From positions 1-6,157 of the forward strand of contig JAJYPO010000139.1 of assembly GCA_021795275.1 (NCBI GenBank): DNA of 6,157 nt, in the 5' to 3' direction. Within the stretch, counting starts at the first letter, position 1. Each line of letters begins with the position of its first letter. A program made the translations under genes and the position numbers. The notes below the pieces were generated by a model. It saw only the letters and a program-made list of their open reading frames with translations, was not told where the DNA came from and did not search any database. This DNA comes from Nitrospirota bacterium (GTDB taxonomy: Bacteria > Nitrospirota_A > Leptospirillia > Leptospirillales > Leptospirillaceae). Of the stretch, positions 1-5,432 are shown one piece after another.

Positions 1-505
1 AAGATCCGTCGCTCTCGTCCGCTTCCGTGACAAAATAGGGCGACTTTCCGACAAGGGCGCACCCCGGGAAGGTGCTGACCTTCCCTCCCACGACGCAGGT
101 CGGGTCCATGCCGGCCGCGAGGAGGAGCGTGGCGATCATCGAGGTGGTGGTCGTCTTTCCGTGAGAGCCGGTCACCGCGATCCCGAAGGAGGAGTTGAGG
201 AGCTCCGCCAGGATGTCTCCCCGGTGAACGACGGGAATTCCCCGGGTGATGGCCGCCGTCCATTCCGGATTCCCCGGCTTGATTGCGGAGGAGACGACGA
301 CGCGGGAGACGTCGTTCATGTGGGAGGCCGCGTGGCCTTCCATGATGGTCGCTCCCTTTTCCGCCAACCGCCGGGTGCAGTCGTTCGTTCCGATATCCGA
401 GCCCGAGACGGCCACGCCTCTTTCCAGAAGGATTTCGGCAATGGGAGCCATTCCCGCCCCGCCAATTCCGATAAAATGAACCTTCTTTCCCGTTTTTTTG
501 CGCAT
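1..505 (-). CDS. murC: UDP-N-acetylmuramate--L-alanine ligase MurC, N-terminal part (3' end beyond window)
   Basis: MurC is the cytoplasmic ATP-dependent ligase that adds L-alanine to UDP-MurNAc, the first amino acid of the peptidoglycan stem. Only the first 168 codons are in the window. Visible are the N-terminal Rossmann-like UDP-binding motif GIGGAGM (residues 13-19), the ATP-binding loop TGSHGKTTTTSM (about 112-123, with Lys117 as the phosphate-binding lysine) and the MurC motif EADESDGS (161-168). Most family members read GTHGKT, so the serine here is a mild variant. I chose the ATG at 505 because a GGAGG (511-515) lies 5 nt upstream. An in-frame ATG at 532 would add nine residues, but it has no clear Shine-Dalgarno and overlaps a predicted -10 box. 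The gene follows murG after about 91 nt and probably has its own promoter as well as operon read-through. The identity is certain and the start is likely. Confidence 0.97.
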   Translation of the reverse strand, partial: MRKKTGKKVHFIGIGGAGMAPIAEILLERGVAVSGSDIGTNDCTRRLAEKGATIMEGHAASHMNDVSRVVVSSAIKPGNPEWTAAITRGIPVVHRGDILAELLNSSFGIAVTGSHGKTTTTSMIATLLLAAGMDPTCVVGGKVSTFPGCALVGKSPYFVTEADESDGS

Positions 506-510
506 CGCGC

Positions 511-515
511 CCTCC
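511..515 (-). promoter_or_regulatory. murC ribosome binding site
   Basis: On the minus strand this reads GGAGG, followed by a 5-nt spacer (GCGCG) and the ATG at 505. It decides the murC start against the in-frame ATG at 532, which has no comparable motif upstream. Confidence 0.75.
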
Positions 516-530
516 GAGGTTTCTTCCACC

Positions 531-559
531 ATTGTAACGGATTGGCACTCATGTTCCAA
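531..559 (-). promoter_or_regulatory. Predicted sigma70-type promoter for murC
   Basis: On the minus strand a -35 element TTGGAA (554-559) is separated by exactly 17 nt from a -10 element TACAAT (531-536). The -10 box matches the TATAAT consensus at five of six positions and the -35 box matches TTGACA at four of six. Transcription would start near 524, giving a leader of about 19 nt that contains the murC ribosome binding site. It sits in the only sizeable non-coding gap of the window, which is AT-rich against a GC-rich background. This is a prediction from sequence alone; activity is inferred. Confidence 0.55.
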
Positions 560-583
560 GACGATCCATGACACATACAAAGA

Positions 584-593
584 TAATCGATTA
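584..593. repeat. Perfect 10-bp palindrome TAATCGATTA between murG and murC
   Basis: The sequence TAATCGATTA equals its own reverse complement and lies 3 nt past the murG stop codon. A second perfect palindrome, TAAATTTA (592-599), overlaps it and includes that stop. The centre is about 65 nt upstream of the predicted murC transcription start. The position would suit a regulator site or an AT-rich upstream element, but no regulator can be named. It lacks the GC stem and T-run of a terminator. Short AT palindromes also occur by chance. Confidence 0.35.
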
Positions 594-596
594 AAT

Positions 597-1667
597 TTAT
601 GTATAACACAATTCCAATGCATGGAGCCACTCTTCCGCAGGAACCGCCGGAGAGAGACGCCATGCATTTCTGGCGATGGCGTAAAGCCCCTCCCGGTCAA
701 CGAGAATTCGGGCGAGGTCTTGGGCGCAGGCCCCCGGATCTTCGAGACGATCCTCCCGCCAGGACCAGCCTCCGCCCTCCTTCGAGAGGGACATGGCGTT
801 CAGCTCCTGGTGTCCCCCGGCCGAATGAGGGAAGGGGATGTAGATCGCCGGGGTCCCCGATCCGGTCAATTCCGCGATGGTCATGGCCCCCGCCCGGGCG
901 ATGACAAGGGTCTGCCCTGAGAGCAGCCCCGATATCCCCGACAGGAACCCCTCCACCCGGGCCGGGATCCCGAGTTTTCGATAGGCCTCCCGCGTCTCCT
1001 CCACCCACCGCTCCCCGCTCTGGTGCAATATCTCTATCGGTCCGATGGAGATATTTCTCAATTCCCCGAATATTTCCGGAATTTTTCGGTTGATGGCCCG
1101 GGCGCCCTGACTCCCTCCCATGACCAGGATCCTGGGAGGGTTTCTGAAAAAACGCTCCGGGAGAGGCTCAGGCCCCCGGACTCCGGGAGCCACGGGAATT
1201 CCTCCCCCTTCCCCTGTGATGACAGTCCGGGCAGCCAGGGGGCGGAGAAGCCGGTTGGCCAGCCCGGGAACCCTGTTCGGCTCGAGGAGGACGACGGGGA
1301 GCCCTCGAATCCGGGCGGCCAGTACGACGGGAACCTGCACATAGCCTCCGGTTCCGATCACGAGGTCGGGGCGGCTTTCCGCCAGGATCTTCATGGCCGA
1401 AGGGATCCCGGCCGCCATCTTCCGGAGCCCCATGAGCTTCCCCGCCAGGTTCTTTCCGACAAAACCGCCAGAACTGACCGGAAAGAACGGGATGCGGGCC
1501 TCCTCCGCCAGGCGGGCCTCGAGACTCCCGTCACCCCCTGCGTAAAACACGGGGGAGTTGTCCCGCTCACGATGCGCCCGGGCAAGCTCGATGGCCGGAA
1601 TGACATGACCTCCCGTTCCCCCTCCCGTCACCAGAAGCCGTGATCCCGCATGATAGAGCGCACCCAA
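597..1667 (-). CDS. murG: UDP-GlcNAc:undecaprenyl-PP-MurNAc-pentapeptide GlcNAc transferase MurG
   Basis: MurG is a GT-B fold glycosyltransferase on the inner face of the membrane. It transfers GlcNAc from UDP-GlcNAc to lipid I and so makes lipid II. The 356-residue length is normal for the family. In order, the protein shows the first glycine loop GGGTGGHVIPA (15-25, with His21), GTGGYVQVPVVLAA (105-118), PGLANRLL (134-141), the second-domain motif GGSQGA (184-189), the donor-site helix RAGAMTIAEL (258-267, Glu266) and GGHQELNA (284-291). Two positions differ from the usual form: EPN at 129-131 where EQN is typical, and GHQ where DHQ is common. The start is a TTG, supported by AGAGGA 7 nt upstream and by the normal N-terminal length before the glycine loop. 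The TAG of ftsW is two codons upstream in the same frame, so no longer start is possible. Translation is probably coupled to ftsW. Confidence 0.98.
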   Translation of the reverse strand: MGALYHAGSRLLVTGGGTGGHVIPAIELARAHRERDNSPVFYAGGDGSLEARLAEEARIPFFPVSSGGFVGKNLAGKLMGLRKMAAGIPSAMKILAESRPDLVIGTGGYVQVPVVLAARIRGLPVVLLEPNRVPGLANRLLRPLAARTVITGEGGGIPVAPGVRGPEPLPERFFRNPPRILVMGGSQGARAINRKIPEIFGELRNISIGPIEILHQSGERWVEETREAYRKLGIPARVEGFLSGISGLLSGQTLVIARAGAMTIAELTGSGTPAIYIPFPHSAGGHQELNAMSLSKEGGGWSWREDRLEDPGACAQDLARILVDREGLYAIARNAWRLSPAVPAEEWLHALELCYT

Positions 1668-1670
1668 GGA

Positions 1671-2876
1671 CTATTCCTCTCCATCACTTTCCGGGACGGT
1701 CTCTCCGGAAGTCGTCCTGTAGCGGGAAACAGAGAGGATGATCCCGATCGCCCACGCGTTCGCAAGAAGGGAGGATCCTCCGAAGCTCATGAAGGGAAGG
1801 GGAATCCCCTTGGTCGGAAAGACTCCGGTCACGACACCGAGGTTCATCAGGGCCTCCAGGACAACAGACAGGGTGAGCCCCTGAACCAGGATTCGCCCAA
1901 GAAAATCGGGGGAGTGGGCGGCGACCCGCATCCCGAGATAGAAGATTCCTCCGAAAACGGCCACGACGGCCACGGACCAGAAGAAACCGAGCTCTTCGCC
2001 CACCAGTGCGAAGATGAAGTCCGTTCCCGGTTCCGGGAGCACTCCTCCCCCGATCCAGTCGTGGCCCAGGCCCTGCCCCCAGAGTCCCCCGGAGCCGATC
2101 GCGACGAGGCTCTGACCCAGCTGGGTCCCGAGGAGGGATGCCGGACGATGGGTCTGGGAAAAGTTGTGGAACCGCGCGAGGGCATAGGCGTGGTGGAAGA
2201 GGAACAGAGCCGCCGCCACGGCGAGCCCCATGGCCAGAACACCCAGCTGTCTCATGGAGACACCCGCCAGGAACAGCATGGCTCCGATGACGATGACGAT
2301 GAACAGATCCGATCCGAAGTCCGGCTCGTGAAGGATGATGGCCAAGTAGGGAACCATCAGGAAAGCGAAGCCCAGGGCCTTCGGAAGCCGCATGACGAGG
2401 GGGCGGTTTTCCTGAATCTTTTGCTCCACCCGCTCCCGGGAGAGAAGCGCGGCCATCAGGATCACCAGGATCACGCGCGCGAGCTCGGATGGCTGTAGCG
2501 TCAGAAAGCCGAGATGGACCCAGCGGCGGGCCCCGTTCAGCACAATCCCCACGTGGGGAACCATCAGAAGAAGAAGGGCAAAAAGTCCTGCACCCCACAG
2601 GGGGAGTCGTCGACGGGTCCACACATGGTAGTCGACCCGGGAGACGGAGAACATGACCACGAGCGCGAGAGCCGTCGAAAGGATCTGCCTCGTGAAGAGC
2701 TGATAGGGAGACTTGAGGGCGAGTCGTGCGGACATGACCAGCGCGACTCCCAGCATCATCAGGAGAAAGACCAGAATGGCCAGGGCCCCGTCCATCGCCC
2801 CCGACGGTGCGGGAAGACGCTCCGAATGGGGGCGGTCAGCTTCCATGTCAGCCTTCGTGCCGATGGTCAGGAGCAT
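1671..2876 (-). CDS. ftsW: Septal peptidoglycan glycosyltransferase FtsW (SEDS family)
   Basis: FtsW is the SEDS-family membrane polymerase that joins lipid II into septal glycan strands, working with its class B penicillin-binding protein (FtsI) in the divisome. From the start used here it has 401 residues and about ten hydrophobic segments: roughly 29-50, 65-79, 93-113, 132-145, 167-182, 189-205, 209-227, 295-315, 331-352 and 368-385. Family motifs are GARRWVHLGFLTLQPSEL (115-132), HEPDFGSD (183-190), AIGSGGLWGQGLG (259-271), PEPGTDFIFALVGEELGF (281-298), where Asp286 matches the catalytic aspartate, and PFMSFGGSSLL (361-371). RodA is a paralogue with the same fold; the mur context makes FtsW the better call. 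The ATG at 2876 is preferred because GGAGGAGAAAGGA lies just upstream, which makes the gene overlap murD by 29 nt. The ATG at 2846, 1 nt after the murD stop, is the alternative (391 residues). Confidence 0.95.
   Translation of the reverse strand: MLLTIGTKADMEADRPHSERLPAPSGAMDGALAILVFLLMMLGVALVMSARLALKSPYQLFTRQILSTALALVVMFSVSRVDYHVWTRRRLPLWGAGLFALLLLMVPHVGIVLNGARRWVHLGFLTLQPSELARVILVILMAALLSRERVEQKIQENRPLVMRLPKALGFAFLMVPYLAIILHEPDFGSDLFIVIVIGAMLFLAGVSMRQLGVLAMGLAVAAALFLFHHAYALARFHNFSQTHRPASLLGTQLGQSLVAIGSGGLWGQGLGHDWIGGGVLPEPGTDFIFALVGEELGFFWSVAVVAVFGGIFYLGMRVAAHSPDFLGRILVQGLTLSVVLEALMNLGVVTGVFPTKGIPLPFMSFGGSSLLANAWAIGIILSVSRYRTTSGETVPESDGEE
1675..1680 (-). promoter_or_regulatory. murG ribosome binding site inside the end of ftsW
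   Basis: The minus strand reads AGAGGA, then 7 nt, then the TTG start of murG at 1667. It lies within the last codons of ftsW, so ribosomes finishing ftsW would be placed to re-initiate on murG. It supports the TTG as the true start. Confidence 0.65.
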
Positions 2877-4344
2877 GCCGGTTCCTTTCTCCTCCGAACT
2901 GTTCCTCAAGACGCCTCACCGCTTCCCGGAACCGGTCCCCGCGTTCCTCGTACCCGTGGAACATGTCGTAGCTCGAACAGGCGGGAGAAAGAAGAACGGT
3001 CTCGCCCGGATCGGCCGCGGAAAAAGCCCGTGCCACGGCCTCGTAGAAGTCCGAGGCTTCCTCCACGGCCACATAAGGGGAAAGCTCCTGCCGTATCTTT
3101 TCGCGCGCCTCCCCGAGGACCACCACCTCCTTGACATGGCGCCGGATCCCCGGGACGAGGGGAAGATAGGATCCTCCCTTGTCACGCCCTCCCATGATGA
3201 GGACCGTGTTCGGCTTCTCCACATCGGAAAGACCGGCCAGAGCAGCTTCAACAGCCCCAACGTTCGTCGCCTTCGAATCATTCACGAAGGTCACCCCGCG
3301 GACGGTGGCGATCCGTTCCATCCGGTGAGGAAGACCCGTGAATGTGGCGATCCCGCGTTCCAGGAGATCCACCGGGACCGTCCGTCCCTGTCCCCCCAGA
3401 AACAGGAGCGCAGCCAGAAGAGAAAAGCCGAGATTCTGGCGGTTTCCGCCTCCCGTCAACATGAATTTTTCCGTGGAGACGGCGCGTCCTGGGACGATCC
3501 CCGACACCCCCGCGATCTCCATCCGGTCCGGATGGATCCGGAGGACGGGAGCATCGCCGAAAGCGTCTCCGGACGACTCCGCCCGGATGACAAACGCCTC
3601 CCTGGCGGAACCGATGGAACGTCCGCTCCGGTAATCCTCCTGATCCGCGTTCCAGATCACCGTCGTATCCGGACCGAAAAGGGAGACGGCCCTCATTTTG
3701 GCTCCCCTGTACAGCGCATAATCTCCGTACCGGTCGAGGTGATCGGGAGTGATGTTGAGCAGGAGATAAAGAAGCGGAGAGAAGGACTGCATCGATTCTG
3801 TCTGGAAGCTCGAGACCTCGATGACCCCCACATCATAAGGTGAGGGACGGCCCTTTCCGATCGCCTCCCGGACCTTCCGGACCCCTTCCGAAAGCGGGGT
3901 TCCGAAGTTCCCGCCGACAAAAGGCCTCCGCCCCGCTTCCGCGAGGAGATGGGCCACGAGGGCCGTCGTGGTGGATTTTCCGTTCGTTCCCGCGATCGCG
4001 ATGACGGGATGGGGCCAGAGCGATGCCGCCCATTCGAGCTCTCCCCGTACCCGGGGAAGGGGCGGCGCCACAACCTCTCCCGACCAGCGGACGGGCGGAA
4101 CGCCCGGACTCACCAGGACGGGAGAGGGCCACTCCCGGATCCAGGGTCCGATCCTCCTGTCGGAGAGAATCCTTCCCCCGTGTCTTCTGAGTGCCTCCCA
4201 CGGCGGTGTCGCAAAGGTTCCGGGATCGTCGTCGACCACTGAGACGGAAGCTCCCAGGTCGAGGGCCAGGTTCGCGGCAGCAAGGCCCGAACGCCCCCCT
4301 CCGACCACCAGCACCTCCGAACCCCTGCCGATAAATTCTTCCAT
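2848..4344 (-). CDS. murD: UDP-N-acetylmuramoyl-L-alanine--D-glutamate ligase MurD
   Basis: MurD is the cytoplasmic ATP-dependent ligase that adds D-glutamate to UDP-MurNAc-L-Ala. Motifs in order are the N-terminal Rossmann loop GGGRSGLA (15-22), the ATP loop AGTNGKST (118-125, Lys123), IEVSSFQ (175-181), NITPDHLDRY (197-206, His202), the lysine of YRGAKMR (Lys216, the likely carbamylated residue), GLPHRME (337-343), NDSKATN (355-361), GGRDKG (385-390) and SPACSSYDMF (453-462). These last motifs are MurD-specific and exclude the other Mur ligases. At 498 residues it is longer than E. coli MurD (438); the extra length looks spread through the protein and includes a charged C-terminal tail. The central motif is GGGNRQN (298-304) where GxHNxxN is usual, so the histidine is missing. 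The ATG start is supported by GGAGGA just upstream, 11 nt after mraY. Confidence 0.97.
   Translation of the reverse strand: MEEFIGRGSEVLVVGGGRSGLAAANLALDLGASVSVVDDDPGTFATPPWEALRRHGGRILSDRRIGPWIREWPSPVLVSPGVPPVRWSGEVVAPPLPRVRGELEWAASLWPHPVIAIAGTNGKSTTTALVAHLLAEAGRRPFVGGNFGTPLSEGVRKVREAIGKGRPSPYDVGVIEVSSFQTESMQSFSPLLYLLLNITPDHLDRYGDYALYRGAKMRAVSLFGPDTTVIWNADQEDYRSGRSIGSAREAFVIRAESSGDAFGDAPVLRIHPDRMEIAGVSGIVPGRAVSTEKFMLTGGGNRQNLGFSLLAALLFLGGQGRTVPVDLLERGIATFTGLPHRMERIATVRGVTFVNDSKATNVGAVEAALAGLSDVEKPNTVLIMGGRDKGGSYLPLVPGIRRHVKEVVVLGEAREKIRQELSPYVAVEEASDFYEAVARAFSAADPGETVLLSPACSSYDMFHGYEERGDRFREAVRRLEEQFGGERNRHAPDHRHEG
2883..2895 (-). promoter_or_regulatory. ftsW ribosome binding site within murD
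   Basis: The minus strand carries GGAGG (2891-2895) followed by AAGGA (2883-2887), the latter 6 nt before the ATG at 2876. It is one of the strongest purine-rich tracts before any start in the window. It favours a start inside murD over the ATG at 2846, which has only a weak GAAGG. Confidence 0.65.
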
Positions 4345-4347
4345 GGC

Positions 4348-4353
4348 TCCTCC
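4348..4353 (-). promoter_or_regulatory. murD ribosome binding site
   Basis: GGAGGA on the minus strand lies 3 nt before the ATG at 4344, inside the 11-nt gap after the mraY stop. The spacing is short but workable. It supports this ATG, and the Rossmann loop begins at the expected distance from it. Confidence 0.6.
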
Positions 4354-4355
4354 CC

Positions 4356-5429
4356 CTATCGGAGCTTGAATGTCGAAAGCGCGATCAGCGCCAGAACCAC
4401 CGAGACGATCCAGAAGCGGACGATGACCTTGGGCTCGGAAACGCCCCCGAGCTCAAAGTGGTGATGGATGGGGGCCATCCGGAAGATGCGCTTTTTTCTG
4501 AGCTTGTAGGAGCCGACCTGCAGGATGACAGAAAGGGCTTCCGCAACGAACACCCCGCCGACAATCAGGAGCAGAAGCTCCTGGCGCGTGATGATCGCAG
4601 CCATGCCGATCGCGCCCCCGATGGCAAGAGAACCCGTGTCCCCCATGAACACCTGGGCCGGATAGGTGTTGAACCACAGGAACCCCAGAGCGGCGCCCAC
4701 CATTGCACCCATGACCACGGCAAGCTCCCCGGCTCCGGGAACCTCGAGTATCTTCAGATAGGCGGCAAAGAGATGGTGGCCCACAAGGTAGCTGATCACC
4801 ACGAAGGAGAGGCTCACGACGATCGTGGGACCGATGGCCAGACCATCGAGACCGTCGGTCAGGTTCACGGCGTTGGCCGTCCCGACCAGCACCAGCACCA
4901 GAAAGGGCAGAAAGAAGACCCCCAGGGCGGGATTCAGGGTCTTGAAGAAGGGAATCACGATCCGGGTATCGCCCGGAAGGCTGCTCATAAACCACAGGGA
5001 CAGGAGGAAGGCCACACCGATCTGGAGGAAGAACTTCTGGCGTGCGGACAATCCTTTCGATCTCTTCCTGACAACCTTCAGATAGTCGTCCGCGAAGCCG
5101 ATGGCCCCGTTCGCGAGGAAGCTGGCCACGACCATCCATACGTACCTGTTGGTGAGGTCGGCCCAGAGAAGGACGGAAAACAACAGCGAGCCGGTAATGA
5201 GAACCCCCCCCATCGTCGGGGTTCCCTTTTTCGAAAGATGGCTTTGGGGTCCGTCGTCCCGCACCTCCTGACCGATCTGGAGGCGGCGGAGGGCACGGAT
5301 CAGGAGTGGCCCCATCAAAAGGGCGAAGGCAAGGGCCGTCAGAGTGGCGTAGATCGACCGAAAGGTGATGTACCGGAAAACATTGAGGGCCGGCACCATG
5401 TGATGGAGGTAGAACAGTTGATACAGCAA
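4356..5429 (-). CDS. mraY: Phospho-N-acetylmuramoyl-pentapeptide transferase MraY
   Basis: MraY is the integral membrane enzyme that transfers phospho-MurNAc-pentapeptide from UDP to undecaprenyl phosphate, making lipid I. The 357-residue length matches the family (E. coli 360) and about ten hydrophobic segments are visible. Signature motifs are QEVRDDGPQSHLSKKGTPTM (54-73), GFADDYLKV (111-119, with the Asp114-Asp115 pair), NAVNLTDGLDGLA (186-198), FMGDTGSLAIGGAIG (261-275, Asp264) and MAPIHHHFEL (318-327), the histidine-rich loop that separates MraY from its WecA-like relatives. The start is a TTG at 5429. It is chosen because the following residues, LYQLFYLHH then NVFRYITFR, match the conserved MraY N-terminus; the first in-frame ATG (5399) would cut into it. 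AAGGG (5439-5443) lies 9 nt upstream. The gene follows murF by 3 nt and is probably translated by coupling to it. Confidence 0.98.
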   Translation of the reverse strand: MLYQLFYLHHMVPALNVFRYITFRSIYATLTALAFALLMGPLLIRALRRLQIGQEVRDDGPQSHLSKKGTPTMGGVLITGSLLFSVLLWADLTNRYVWMVVASFLANGAIGFADDYLKVVRKRSKGLSARQKFFLQIGVAFLLSLWFMSSLPGDTRIVIPFFKTLNPALGVFFLPFLVLVLVGTANAVNLTDGLDGLAIGPTIVVSLSFVVISYLVGHHLFAAYLKILEVPGAGELAVVMGAMVGAALGFLWFNTYPAQVFMGDTGSLAIGGAIGMAAIITRQELLLLIVGGVFVAEALSVILQVGSYKLRKKRIFRMAPIHHHFELGGVSEPKVIVRFWIVSVVLALIALSTFKLR

Positions 5430-5432
5430 GGC

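Noticed and set aside
503..532. ATG at 532 as the murC start
   Set aside because: It lacks a clear ribosome binding site and overlaps the predicted -10 box, while the ATG at 505 has GGAGG 5 nt upstream. Not fully excluded.
161..571. Plus-strand and other short open frames opposite murC
   Set aside because: The minus strand encodes unmistakable MurC motifs here; the antisense products show nothing recognisable.
506..640. Rho-independent terminator between murG and murC
   Set aside because: The gap has AT palindromes but no GC-rich stem followed by a T-run, so transcription probably reads through into murC.
1650..2498. 282-codon plus-strand open frame opposite ftsW
   Set aside because: A very hydrophilic translation caused by reading the complement of membrane-helix codons. 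It is a shadow of FtsW.
2713..3843. 376-codon plus-strand open frame opposite murD and ftsW
   Set aside because: Low-complexity, Arg- and Pro-rich translation with no domain, antisense to well-conserved MurD motifs. It is a shadow.
5397..5399. First in-frame ATG as the mraY start
   Set aside because: It would remove the conserved N-terminal LYQLFY segment that begins right after the TTG at 5429.
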